From JAPHSX01 sp041554195 (lineage in GTDB: Bacteria; Pseudomonadota; Gammaproteobacteria; Thiohalomonadales; Thiohalomonadaceae): 64,000 bases of DNA. This document shows positions 10,407-18,677 of the stretch, piece after piece (position 1 is the first letter of the stretch; every line of letters starts with the position of its first letter). Position numbers and translations under genes: made by a program. Where the stretch lies: NCBI GenBank assembly GCA_041554195.1, contig JBFFMJ010000005.1:62001-126000 (forward strand), written 5' to 3'. The notes below the pieces were generated by a model. It saw only the letters and a list, made by a program, of their open reading frames with translations, made no database searches and was not told where the DNA came from.

Positions 10407-11156
10407 ATGAAGAAACGATACACATTTAGAAGCGAAATATATTTGGGCCTTGCTATTGGCTTGTTGCCACTGGCGATTGCCGCAGTGCTCTATTCGGCTG
10501 GTTTTGATTATGCAGCTTATGGTGTTGCTGCCGTTGGCATATTATTTCTTGGTTATCATCATACAATCCGGGTTGATTACATAACTAATGTGGCAACTTA
10601 TCAAAAGACAGTATATGGGATTCCGCTCTACACAAAGATAAAGGTGAAGGCAGATAGCATCTGTTGTGTTGAGCAGGTTCTGGAGGTGCGGGTTAGATCG
10701 AATGAATCAAAGACTAGAGAGAATGTCTATGTCACCTATCTTAGAGGAGCAAAAAAGCTAAAAATAAAAGAGTATGGCAACCTGGAAGTGTCACGACGAT
10801 TTTCTGAAAGACTGTGCCGACGCATGGGGTTGCCGTTTCATGATCTTACAGAAGGTCCTGTGCGGATCCGAGAACCATCCGAATTGGATATGCCTCTTGG
10901 TGAGTTGCTGCGTAAACGAGGTGAAAAGGTGGAATACCCATCTATTCCGATGAGTGAAGATATTCGCATTGATAGAGATTTTGACTCAGCGGTGCTGCAG
11001 TTTGCGCCACAACCTTACCGGTGGCATGTCTATGCAGTTGTGGTGATGGTTTTTGTTATCTTCGTTGCTGTGTTCTGGAGCCTTGTGATAAATCATGAAG
11101 AAGTTAATAGTGGTGTTTTCTGGCTAATGGTTACAGCCGCATCAGTTTTTTTGTGA
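10407..11156 (+). CDS. Hypothetical membrane protein, upstream frame of a possibly frameshifted locus
   Basis: The 249-residue product begins MKKRYTFRSEIY; upstream codons from 10338 are AT-poor filler and I exclude them. It has two hydrophobic helices near the N terminus (residues about 12-48), a soluble middle domain rich in beta-prone segments, and two more hydrophobic helices at the C terminus (about 207-249). I recognise no family. The region is visibly more AT-rich than its neighbours, which suggests transfer. The reading frame stops at TGA 11154-11156, directly after the slippery heptamer T-TTT-TTG, and the following frame overlaps it. Confidence 0.6.
   Translation: MKKRYTFRSEIYLGLAIGLLPLAIAAVLYSAGFDYAAYGVAAVGILFLGYHHTIRVDYITNVATYQKTVYGIPLYTKIKVKADSICCVEQVLEVRVRSNESKTRENVYVTYLRGAKKLKIKEYGNLEVSRRFSERLCRRMGLPFHDLTEGPVRIREPSELDMPLGELLRKRGEKVEYPSIPMSEDIRIDRDFDSAVLQFAPQPYRWHVYAVVVMVFVIFVAVFWSLVINHEEVNSGVFWLMVTAASVFL
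11147..11153 (+). other. Candidate -1 frameshift heptamer (T TTT TTG)
   Basis: The upstream frame reads GTT TTT TTG TGA here. A -1 slip on T-TTT-TTG places the ribosome in the frame that continues to 11410 without a stop. The run is seven T residues. Programmed frameshifting, a genuine indel mutation and a homopolymer sequencing error are all possible. Confidence 0.35.
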
Positions 11157-11410
11157 AGGCGATTATTTCATCGCATCAACCTGGTTATCTCTATCTGGAT
11201 AAATCTGGAATAACCGTTAGGAGAATGACATGGAAAAAAATGATGAGTTTCGACGAGATAGAAGAGCTGGCATGTGATGGGAGTGAGGTTACGGTGATTG
11301 GTGACAGGGCAAGATTCATGCTGCCATATGACTTTTATGGCGATGTCCTGTCAGATTTTGTTATAAAGCTTATTAAATATCATGCCATGCAGAATACGCG
11401 AGCAAATTAA
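11153..11410 (+). CDS. Hypothetical soluble domain, downstream frame of the same locus
   Basis: This 85-codon frame begins at GTG 11153, overlapping the previous stop as GTGA, and ends in TAA. The product has segments such as YLYLDKSGITVRRMTWKKM, FDEIEELACDG and FYGDVLSDFVIKLI, which look like a small PH-like (bacterial PH) domain. It has no good ribosome binding site of its own. It may be the C-terminal domain of the upstream membrane protein, reached by frameshift or translational coupling, rather than a separate protein. Confidence 0.5.
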   Translation: MKAIISSHQPGYLYLDKSGITVRRMTWKKMMSFDEIEELACDGSEVTVIGDRARFMLPYDFYGDVLSDFVIKLIKYHAMQNTRAN

Positions 11411-11533
11411 TCCGGGTTCGCACCCTATCTTATTGTTTTGACAAAAAGCTCTTTAACGGAGGGTTGGTAAGTTAGGGGAGGAGCGGTCTACCAGGTAATC
11501 GTGCTCAGGAGGCTACCTCTAGACTCATTCGTC

Positions 11534-12298
11534 CTAACTGTTAAGCGAGCGCCCCCCATCCACGGTGAGGATATGGCCGCTGGTGTAGTGGGCATCGCGG
11601 GCGAGGAACAGCACTGCGTTGGCGATGTCCTGAGGGCTGCCCTGGCGTTTGAGGAAGGTGCGATCCAGGATTTTCTGTTTGGTGCTGTCGTCCATCTCGT
11701 TTTCTGGCCAGAGGATCGCCCCCGGCGCGACGCCGTTGACGCGCACCTCTGGCCCCAGTTCGCAGGCCAGTGACTTGGTCATCATCACCAGACCCGCCTT
11801 GGCCATGGAGTAGACCGGGTGTTCCTTCAGCGGCCGTTCGGCGTGGATGTCGACGATATTGACGATGCTGCCGCGCTCCATCTTCAGGTGTGGGGCTGCC
11901 GCCTGGGCGAGGAAGAAGGGGGCCTTGAGGTTGCTGCCGATAAGGTCGTCCCACTCGGCCTCGCCTACGCTGCCGACGGGGGTGGGGTAGAAGGTGGAGG
12001 CGTTGTTCACTAATAGATCCAGCCGGCCCCAGGCGGCGTGGGCCTGCTCGACGATGCGCGGCAGGGTGGCGAAGTCGTGCAGATCGCCCTGTACCAGTGT
12101 CACCGAGTCGGCACGGATGGCGTGCAGTTCACTTTGCAGCGCCTCGGCCCCGGCTGCGGAGTTGCGGTAGTGCAGCACGATATTGGCCCCGGCGGCGTGC
12201 AGGGTGCGGGCGGTGGTGGCACCGATGCGGTGGGCACCGCCGGTGATGAGGGCGACGCGGTCGGCAAAACTATGGTTTTCGCTCACTGACTTCTCCAT
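11534..12298 (-). CDS. Pteridine reductase-like short-chain dehydrogenase
   Basis: The 254-residue SDR has the N-terminal cofactor motif ITGGAHRIGATTARTL, the NNAS motif and the catalytic pair Y-x3-K in YSMAKAGLVMMTKSLA. The GGAHRIG form (Arg in the glycine loop) is typical of NADPH-dependent pteridine reductases (PTR1/FolM type), and PGAILWPE in place of the usual PG loop also fits them. It would reduce dihydrofolate or dihydrobiopterin-like pterins. The ATG at 12298 is preferred over an upstream GTG at 12316. It diverges from the MidA-like gene; folB and folK lie 4 kb away. Confidence 0.8.
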   Translation of the reverse strand: MEKSVSENHSFADRVALITGGAHRIGATTARTLHAAGANIVLHYRNSAAGAEALQSELHAIRADSVTLVQGDLHDFATLPRIVEQAHAAWGRLDLLVNNASTFYPTPVGSVGEAEWDDLIGSNLKAPFFLAQAAAPHLKMERGSIVNIVDIHAERPLKEHPVYSMAKAGLVMMTKSLACELGPEVRVNGVAPGAILWPENEMDDSTKQKILDRTFLKRQGSPQDIANAVLFLARDAHYTSGHILTVDGGRSLNS

Positions 12299-12355
12299 AC
12301 GGTTCAGGGGTGGCACACTGTGCGACCAATTCTAACGTATGCGGGATCAAAGGTA

Positions 12356-13567
12356 ATGGCGCAATCATCGGGTAGTCGCGGTATTCAGGGGGTAGCGGCC
12401 GGAGGGAATGCCGGTGAGCTGCCGCCACCGGATGCCGCGCAGCAGGCCCACAGCGAGCAGCTACAGGCGCACATCCGCGAGGCGATTATTGCCGAGGGGG
12501 GGCATATTAATTTCGCCCACTTCATGCAGCTTGCGCTCTATGCCCCCGGCCTCGGTTACTACAGCGCCGGTAGCCGCAAGTTTGGCGAGGGGGGAGATTT
12601 TGTCACTGCGCCGGAGGTCTCCTGTCTCTTCTCCCGTGCCCTGGCGCGCCAGTGTCAGGAGGTACTGGCGCGCATCCAGGGCGACATCCTCGAATTTGGC
12701 GCCGGTCGCGGGGTAATGGCCGCCGACATTCTCGCCGAGCTGCAGCGCCTTGATTGTCTGCCAGAGCACTATTTCATTTTGGAGATCAGCGCCGACCTGC
12801 GCCAGCGTCAGCGCGAGACGATTAATGAGAAGGTGCCCGAGCTGGCCGGGCGGGTGGTATGGCTCGATGCCCTGCCCGAGAGTTTCGAGGGGGTGGTGCT
12901 GGGCAACGAGGTGCTCGACGCGATGCCGGTACACCGTTTTCGCATCCATCAGGGCGAGCCGCGCGAGCAGGTGGTGGTGTGGGACGGTGAACGCTTCGCG
13001 CTGGATGAGTCGGCGCTCGATGCTGCGCTCTATACGCGCTTAAAGGCATTGCAGGCGGAGTTTGCGCTGGACGAGGGTTACGAGTCAGAGATCAACCTGA
13101 TGGCCGAGGAGTGGGTAAGCGGTCTCGGCAGCTGGCTTAAGCGCGGCGTCGCGCTGCTGATCGACTACGGCTTTCCCGCCGCCGAGTATTACCATGCGCA
13201 ACGCAGCGGCGGCACCCTGATGTGCCACTATCGCCACCGCGCCCATGATGATGCCCTTACCCTGATCGGCCTGCAGGACATTACCGCCCATGTGGACTTT
13301 ACCGCCATCGCCGAGGCAGCGGTGGCGACGGGGCTCTCGGTGCGCGGCTTTGCCAACCAGGCCAATTTCCTTATTGGCTGTGGCCTCACCGAGATCCTGG
13401 CGGCGGAGGAGTGCGATACCCGCCACCAGCTAAGCCGCGCCGCCGAGGTGAAGACCCTGACCCTGCCTGCCGAGATGGGGGAGTTGTTTAAGGTGATCGC
13501 CCTGACCAAGGGGTGGGAGGGGGGATTGCGCGGTTTTGCACTACGCGATGAGCGCAGTCGGTTGTAG
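12356..13567 (+). CDS. MidA-like SAM-dependent methyltransferase
   Basis: The roughly 403-residue protein belongs to the DUF185/MidA (NDUFAF7) family. It contains the SAM-binding loop EFGAGRGVMAADIL, EISADLRQRQRE, the conserved GNEVLDAMPVHRF and a C-terminal segment with IDYGFPAAEYYHAQRSGGTL and CHYRHRAHDD. The mitochondrial relative methylates an arginine of complex I subunit NDUFS2; the bacterial target is not established. A GTG at 12320 is in frame, but ATG 12356 (after AAAGGT) is closer to the family start. The extra 30-residue Gly/Ser-rich leader is unusual. Confidence 0.88.
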   Translation: MAQSSGSRGIQGVAAGGNAGELPPPDAAQQAHSEQLQAHIREAIIAEGGHINFAHFMQLALYAPGLGYYSAGSRKFGEGGDFVTAPEVSCLFSRALARQCQEVLARIQGDILEFGAGRGVMAADILAELQRLDCLPEHYFILEISADLRQRQRETINEKVPELAGRVVWLDALPESFEGVVLGNEVLDAMPVHRFRIHQGEPREQVVVWDGERFALDESALDAALYTRLKALQAEFALDEGYESEINLMAEEWVSGLGSWLKRGVALLIDYGFPAAEYYHAQRSGGTLMCHYRHRAHDDALTLIGLQDITAHVDFTAIAEAAVATGLSVRGFANQANFLIGCGLTEILAAEECDTRHQLSRAAEVKTLTLPAEMGELFKVIALTKGWEGGLRGFALRDERSRL

Positions 13568-13579
13568 AAGGTTCCTGCA

Positions 13580-13792
13580 TCACTGGGCGGAGAGGGGGGG
13601 GGAGAGCTCTCGCCGACGCTGTTGCAGCAGTTGGTTGTAGCTGCGGGCCATCGATTTTTTGTAGGCGCAGTCACCGGTCTGGCCGATGGCGATAAGGCGG
13701 GCCTCCAGGTAGGCGATCTCCTCCAGCAGTCGGCTGCGGCTTTGATCACGACCGGCGGTGGCGGTGCTGTAGCTGGCTACCAGCATATTCAT
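13580..13792 (-). CDS. Small hypothetical coiled-coil protein
   Basis: The 70-residue protein has an excellent ribosome binding site (AAGGAG, seven bases before ATG), which supports it as real. It is basic and mostly helical: RSRLLEEIAYLEARLIAIGQTG followed by SYNQLLQQRRREL, consistent with a short coiled coil. I recognise no family. It is convergent with the MidA-like gene and divergent from the next methyltransferase. Confidence 0.65.
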   Translation of the reverse strand: MNMLVASYSTATAGRDQSRSRLLEEIAYLEARLIAIGQTGDCAYKKSMARSYNQLLQQRRRELSPPLSAQ

Positions 13793-13948
13793 GGTTATTC
13801 TCCTTATTTCATTTTGTTCACACCGCCACTTTGCCTTTGCCGGGTGAAGCCGGTGTGACGTTTTGATGAATCTTTTGTGACGCTGCCCTCGGCGGGCAAA
13901 CGCGCTATTATGGCGCCCTGTTACACTGAGAGATTATAGGGAGCGACC

Positions 13949-14647
13949 ATGTCTGAACGACTGCAACAGACCCAGGATATGCTGGCCAAACACCACCGCG
14001 ACGGTGAGCGTTTTGCCGAGCTGATGAAGCAGACCTTTGCGGATCGTTTTAACGATCACTTCTGGGCCGAGTGGGAGCGGTGGATCGTCCCGGTCTACTC
14101 CGAACAGCCGGTGGTGCTGGACCTGGGTACCGGCCCCGGCCTGTTCCTCAAGGCGCTGGCTGATTACCGGCCCGGCATTCGCGCCATCGGCGTGGAGTGT
14201 GCCCCCTATATGTTGCAGGCGATGGTGGCGCTGCCGCCGGGCTGCGAGATCCTCACCGAGGATCTGCACGACCCGAAATTACCGCTGGAAGACGACGCGG
14301 TCGATGCCATCAACTGCTCGGTGGTGCTGCACGAGATGAACCAGCCGCTGCGTACCCTGCAGGAGGCGCATCGTTGCCTCAAGCCGGGGGGGCGTTTCTA
14401 TATTCATGACTGGGTGCGGGCGCCGCTTGAGGTTTACATTCGCGCGCAGACCGAGGAGTCGGCGGTGTTTAATCCCGCCACCCCGCTGGCTGAGCTGGAG
14501 GATCTCTTTACCCACTTTATTGAGCACAACCGATTTAGCCGCGAGGACCTGATCTATATGCTCAACATGAGCGGTTTTGCGGTGCTGCACAGCACGATTA
14601 GTAAAGAGGGGCGTTTCTGCCACATCGTTGCGGAAAAACTCGCGTAA
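13949..14647 (+). CDS. Class I SAM-dependent methyltransferase
   Basis: The 232-residue protein carries the SAM-binding motif I VLDLGTGPGLFLKAL, an acidic motif II (GVECAPYMLQ), a post-motif NCSVVLHEMNQP and motif III LKPGGRFYIHDWVR. This is a Methyltransf_11/25-type fold acting on a small molecule or quinone-like substrate, not identified. The start ATG has AGGGAGCG upstream. It lies 20 bases before uppP and may be co-transcribed with it. Confidence 0.85.
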   Translation: MSERLQQTQDMLAKHHRDGERFAELMKQTFADRFNDHFWAEWERWIVPVYSEQPVVLDLGTGPGLFLKALADYRPGIRAIGVECAPYMLQAMVALPPGCEILTEDLHDPKLPLEDDAVDAINCSVVLHEMNQPLRTLQEAHRCLKPGGRFYIHDWVRAPLEVYIRAQTEESAVFNPATPLAELEDLFTHFIEHNRFSREDLIYMLNMSGFAVLHSTISKEGRFCHIVAEKLA

Positions 14648-14667
14648 TCATTGACGGAAAATAATTA

Positions 14668-15465
14668 ATGGAACTGCTGCAAATTGTATTGCTGGCCCTG
14701 CTGCAGGGTTTTACTGAGTTTCTGCCCATCTCCAGTTCGGCGCACCTGATCCTCTTCCCCAAGCTGAGTGGCTTTGCCGATCAGGGGCTGGCCTTCGATG
14801 TGGCAGTACATGTAGGTACCCTGGCGGCGGTGGTGTGGTACTTCCGCCGCGACCTCATCATCATGACCCGCGACTGGCTGGCTTCCATTGCGCGACGAGA
14901 AAAGGTCGGCGACAGCAACCTGATGTGGGCGGTGGGCTTTGGCACCATCCCGGTGGGGCTGGCCGGCATGCTGTTTAAGGATGTGATCGAAACCTCGTTG
15001 CGTGCGCCGCTGGTGATCGCGGTGACCACCGTACTGTTTGGTCTGCTGCTGTGGTGGGCGGACAGCCAGGGCAAACGGGTGCGAAGTGAGCATACTCTCG
15101 GCTGGCGCGATGTGGTGGTGATCGGCGTGGCGCAGGCCATCGCCCTCATCCCCGGCACCTCGCGCTCCGGTATAACCATGACCGCCGGCCTGATGATGGG
15201 GCTGACCCGTGCCGCTGCCGCACGCTTCTCCTTTCTGTTATCGATACCGGTGATAGTGCTGGCCGGTGGGCTCAACACGCTGGAACTCATTGAGAGTGAT
15301 GCCTCCGTCGAGTGGGGGGCGCTGTTTCTCGGTATCGTGCTCTCAGCGATCAGTGCTTACCTCTGCATTCACTTTTTCTTAAAATTGCTTGAGCGTATCG
15401 GCATGTTCCCCTTCGTGGTCTACCGGCTGTTGCTCGGGGCGGTGCTGTTGGCGATCTATCTATGA
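14668..15465 (+). CDS. uppP: Undecaprenyl-diphosphate phosphatase UppP (BacA)
   Basis: The 265-residue membrane enzyme dephosphorylates undecaprenyl pyrophosphate to regenerate the lipid carrier for peptidoglycan and other wall polymers. Both catalytic signatures are present: LQGFTEFLPISSSAHLIL near the N terminus (with the essential Glu and Ser residues) and PGTSRSGITMTAGLMMGL in the middle. The length matches the family. Its stop overlaps the next start by four bases. Confidence 0.97.
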   Translation: MELLQIVLLALLQGFTEFLPISSSAHLILFPKLSGFADQGLAFDVAVHVGTLAAVVWYFRRDLIIMTRDWLASIARREKVGDSNLMWAVGFGTIPVGLAGMLFKDVIETSLRAPLVIAVTTVLFGLLLWWADSQGKRVRSEHTLGWRDVVVIGVAQAIALIPGTSRSGITMTAGLMMGLTRAAAARFSFLLSIPVIVLAGGLNTLELIESDASVEWGALFLGIVLSAISAYLCIHFFLKLLERIGMFPFVVYRLLLGAVLLAIYL

Positions 15466-15851
15466 GGCACGCGCTGAAGTATTTTCGCCTATGGCTGGTG
15501 CTGGGTTGGCTGATCGTCATTGCGGTGATATTCCTTTCACTTATCTCCAAAATTCCGATAAATGTTCCAGTGCAGTTTAGCGACAAAATCGGTCACTTTA
15601 TCGCCTACGCGGTGTTGATGGGATGGTTTGTGCAACTGTTCCGAAATCGTCGTGTGCTATTGCTTCATGCGGTGTTGCTGGTGGGCATGGGGATTGGTCT
15701 GGAGTTTCTGCAGGGCTATACCGGGCGCCACTTTGAGTATGCCGATATGGCGGCCAATACTGGCGGCGTGCTGTTCGGGCTGTTGCTGCTGTTTACCCCG
15801 CTGCGCACACTGCTGTTGCGTTTTGAGGGGCGGTTTCTTATCCGCCGTTAG
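15462..15851 (+). CDS. VanZ-like family membrane protein
   Basis: The 129-residue protein has four predicted membrane helices and the VanZ-like signature around DKIGHFIAYAVLMGWFVQLF, followed by GLEFLQGYTGRHFEYADMAANTGGVLFG. The YTGR-x-F-E-x-x-D-M-x-A-N-x-x-G pattern is diagnostic. Function in most VanZ-like proteins is unknown. Translation is coupled to uppP (ATGA overlap), so a cell-envelope role is plausible. Confidence 0.88.
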   Translation: MRHALKYFRLWLVLGWLIVIAVIFLSLISKIPINVPVQFSDKIGHFIAYAVLMGWFVQLFRNRRVLLLHAVLLVGMGIGLEFLQGYTGRHFEYADMAANTGGVLFGLLLLFTPLRTLLLRFEGRFLIRR

Positions 15852-15876
15852 CGAGTCATTAGTAGAGGGATTTTCT

Positions 15877-17286
15877 ATGCGGCGTTTACTCAAAGATCTA
15901 TGGGCCAACCTGCATCACGGTGTCGCCTTCTCACTTTTTATGCGACGCGGTGTGGGAGACTTTCGCATCGGTATCGACCAACTGTTGATGCTGTTGCTGT
16001 TCTTTCTCGGCCTGGATGTGGCGTTCGATTATATTACCCACCAGCCCGCCCCCAGTTTTGATCATCACGCCTTCGCCCACTTCGCGGTGAACCTGCTGCT
16101 GTTTACCCTGAGTGCCTATGTTATTTCGCGTCTGTTGCGGCGCAGCGAGGCGCTACTGCCGATCGTGCTGATCTCCTATAGCGCCTCGTTTCTCTTTGCA
16201 CTGATTAATAATGCCCTGGTGAAATATGCCGGGGCGATCATCACCTTTAGCGACACCCTCTATCTCGTGCTGGTCTACGCCGTTGTGGTGTGGAGTGTTC
16301 TGGTGGTGGTGCGCAGCGCCCTGCACGCCTGTGAGGCTCGCCGCCGCGCCGCACTGGTGATCGTGCCGGCTCTGTTTGTGGTGTGGGCGCTTCCGGTATC
16401 GACGGGCGAGTGGGAGAAAAGCTTCTGGCATGCCAACTATCCCCCGTCAGAGGATCGCTACGCCGCCTATCGCAAGATGGATGGCGAGGGGCTGTTTTAT
16501 GCGCAACCGAAAATGGTGGAACAGGCGCTGCAGCAGCTGTCACCGCAGCGCCCCGGCGTGAGCGACCTCTACTTCGTCAGCTTTGGCGGCTACGCGATGC
16601 AGGATGTCTTTATGAAGGAGGTGGCCTATGCCCAGCGCACCATGGATGCGCGCTTCGATACTGCGGGCCACTCGCTGGAGCTGGTGAACAATCTGCAGAC
16701 CCGCGACACGCTGCCGCTGGCCACCGCCAGCAACCTGCGCCTGGTGCTCAACCACCTCGGCGAGCAGATGGCGGGCGAAGAGGATGTGCTGATGCTCTAC
16801 CTCAGCAGTCATGGCTCGGAGCGGCACGAACTGGCGGTCGACTTCTGGCCGCTGCCGCTCAACGATATCACCCCGCAATCACTGCGACAGATGCTGGATG
16901 AGGCGGGGATCAAGTGGCGGGTGATCGTGGTCTCGGCCTGTTACTCCGGCGGCTTTATCGATGCGCTACGCGATGACCACACCCTGGTCGCCACCGCCGC
17001 GGCGAAGGATCGCCAGTCCTTCGGTTGCGGTAATGAAAATGATTTCACCTACTACGGCGAGGCGCTGTTTCGTGATGAACTGGGGCGCGGTGTGCCGCTG
17101 CTCACCGCCCTGCGACAGGCGCGTGAGGCTATCCATGCACGCGAGCAGCGTGAGGAGCTGGAGCACTCGCTGCCGCAGCTCTATATCGGCCAGCGGATTG
17201 AGCAGAAGCTGGGTGAGATAGCGGGGCCGTTGCAGCGGGCCGGTTGCGGTGGCGATGAAAGCGCGACGGCGGCTGTCGAGTGCTGA
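15877..17286 (+). CDS. Membrane-anchored C13 (legumain-like) cysteine peptidase
   Basis: The 469-residue protein has about five hydrophobic helices in its first 175 residues. A soluble domain follows with the caspase-fold dyad of family C13: His312 in YLSSHGS and Cys355 in VVSACYSGGF. Further conserved text is LVATAAAKDRQSFGCG and NDFTYYGEALF. Legumain-type and GPI-transamidase enzymes cleave after Asn or Asp. The bacterial substrates are unknown. The frame is open upstream to 15628 inside the VanZ gene, but ATG 15877 after AGTAGAGGG is the sensible start. It is encoded directly after the uppP-VanZ pair. Confidence 0.88.
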   Translation: MRRLLKDLWANLHHGVAFSLFMRRGVGDFRIGIDQLLMLLLFFLGLDVAFDYITHQPAPSFDHHAFAHFAVNLLLFTLSAYVISRLLRRSEALLPIVLISYSASFLFALINNALVKYAGAIITFSDTLYLVLVYAVVVWSVLVVVRSALHACEARRRAALVIVPALFVVWALPVSTGEWEKSFWHANYPPSEDRYAAYRKMDGEGLFYAQPKMVEQALQQLSPQRPGVSDLYFVSFGGYAMQDVFMKEVAYAQRTMDARFDTAGHSLELVNNLQTRDTLPLATASNLRLVLNHLGEQMAGEEDVLMLYLSSHGSERHELAVDFWPLPLNDITPQSLRQMLDEAGIKWRVIVVSACYSGGFIDALRDDHTLVATAAAKDRQSFGCGNENDFTYYGEALFRDELGRGVPLLTALRQAREAIHAREQREELEHSLPQLYIGQRIEQKLGEIAGPLQRAGCGGDESATAAVEC

Positions 17287-17336
17287 GGCTTGGCGTTATA
17301 CTGCGCGGCACCCATATCACCAGAAGCTGAACCGCT

Positions 17337-18071
17337 ATGCTCGAAACCCTTACCCCTATTCAGCTGTTACTGGCCGCCCTGATCATCTTTGGTGCCTACC
17401 TGATGCGCGGTATTGCCGGTTTCGGCTCGGGCCTCATCTCGATTCCGCTGCTGGCGCTGATGCTGCCGCTGACCATCGTGGTGCCGATGGTCGGCCTGCT
17501 GGACTACATCGCCTCCACCAGCCACGGCGTGAAACATCGCCAGTCGATTCAGTGGCGCGACCTGCTGCCGCTACTGCCCTTCACCTTTGCCGGGGTGCTG
17601 ACTGCCCTCTATCTATTTAAGACGCTGGAGGGCGAGCTGCTGCGCTCGGCTCTCGGTGGTTTTATCGTGCTCTACGCCTTCTACTCGCTGCTCAGCTCCG
17701 GCCCCGGTTTTCTGGGCTCGCGTCTATGGGCGGCGCCAGCGGGTGCCTTTGGCGGGTTGATCGGCACGCTGTTCGGCACCGGTGGTCCCTTCTATGTGAT
17801 TTACCTGCATCTACGCCAACTCGACAAGACCGCCTTTCGCGCCACCGCCGCGACGATCTTTTTAATTGATGGCAGCAGTCGCATCGTCGGCTATTTCTTC
17901 TCCGGCTTTTATCAACTCGACACCATGCTGCTGCTGGCCGCGGCACTGCCGGTCATGGTGGTGGGGATGTATATCGGCGGTCACATTCACACCACCATAA
18001 GCCCGCGCACCTTCCAGCAGGCGATAGGGGTGTTGCTGCTGGGTAGCGGGGTGGCGCTGCTATGGCAGTAG
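17337..18071 (+). CDS. TSUP family (TauE/SafE) permease
   Basis: The 244-residue protein has about eight hydrophobic helices and the TSUP features GIAGFGSGLISIPLLALMLP near the N terminus and GGLIGTLFGTGGPFYVIYL in the second repeat. Members export or import organosulfur compounds such as sulfite, sulfoacetate or taurine. In a sulfur oxidiser a sulfur anion is a plausible substrate, but this is inference. The end overlaps the YchJ-like gene by 10 bases. Confidence 0.9.
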   Translation: MLETLTPIQLLLAALIIFGAYLMRGIAGFGSGLISIPLLALMLPLTIVVPMVGLLDYIASTSHGVKHRQSIQWRDLLPLLPFTFAGVLTALYLFKTLEGELLRSALGGFIVLYAFYSLLSSGPGFLGSRLWAAPAGAFGGLIGTLFGTGGPFYVIYLHLRQLDKTAFRATAATIFLIDGSSRIVGYFFSGFYQLDTMLLLAAALPVMVVGMYIGGHIHTTISPRTFQQAIGVLLLGSGVALLWQ

Positions 18072-18496
18072 GGGGCCAGGAGTGTCCCTGTGGCAGCGGC
18101 CAGACCTTAAACCACTGTTGTGGCGTTTATCACAGTGGTGAGGCCGCCCCGACAGCGGAGGCGCTAATGCGTTCGCGTTATAGTGCCTTTGTGTTGAAGC
18201 TCAGTGAGTATTTGCGCGACACCTGGCACGCCTCAACTCGGCCACTGAATCTTGATATCAGCAATGACGACACCTCGTGGCTTCGGCTGTTAATCATTGC
18301 CACGGACAGCGAGCATGTGGAGTTCGCCGCCTTCTACACGGACGGACAACTGCACGAGAAAAGCCGCTTTGTCAAAGAGCGGGGCAGGTGGTACTACGTG
18401 GATGGTGAGATGCTGCCACCGATAGAGGAGAAGACCGGGCGCAACGTCCCCTGTCCCTGTGGCAGTGGTAAAAAATATAAGCGCTGTTGCGGCTAA
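18062..18496 (+). CDS. ychJ: YchJ-like SEC-C domain protein (UPF0225)
   Basis: The 144-residue protein has a zinc-binding SEC-C motif at each end: ECPCGSGQTLNHCCG at the N terminus and CPCGSGKKYKRCCG at the C terminus. Between them is the NTF2-like YchJ core with LMRSRYSAFVLKLSEYLRDTWH. This is the standard YchJ architecture. Function is unknown. It overlaps the TSUP gene, so the two are co-translated. Confidence 0.93.
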   Translation: MAVGGQECPCGSGQTLNHCCGVYHSGEAAPTAEALMRSRYSAFVLKLSEYLRDTWHASTRPLNLDISNDDTSWLRLLIIATDSEHVEFAAFYTDGQLHEKSRFVKERGRWYYVDGEMLPPIEEKTGRNVPCPCGSGKKYKRCCG

Positions 18497-18511
18497 TTTC
18501 GGGGCAGAAAT

Positions 18512-18539
18512 GAAAAAGCCCACCGTAAGGTGGGCTTTG
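18512..18539. terminator. Bidirectional terminator between ychJ and tRNA-Asp
   Basis: The stem AGCCCACC / GGTGGGCT encloses a four-base loop. Five A residues on the left become a T-run for the minus-strand tRNA, and TTT follows on the right for ychJ. Confidence 0.8.
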
Positions 18540-18545
18540 CAATAA

Positions 18546-18622
18546 TGGCGGAGCGGACGGGACTCGAACCCGCGACCCCCGGCGTGACAGGCCGGTATTC
18601 TAACCAACTGAACTACCGCTCC
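18546..18622 (-). tRNA. tRNA-Asp (GUC)
   Basis: The minus strand folds as a 77-nt tRNA with acceptor GGAGCGG/CCGCTCC, discriminator G, encoded CCA, D-arm AGTTCAGTTGGTTAGAAT, anticodon loop CTGTCAC (anticodon GUC) and T-arm GGTTCGAGTCC. The discriminator G and the GUC anticodon identify tRNA-Asp. Confidence 0.97.
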
Positions 18623-18677
18623 GCGGCTCCCGGCGCTATGCCGAGAGCGCGCTATTCTAGCGGCTTTTAGTTTGGGG

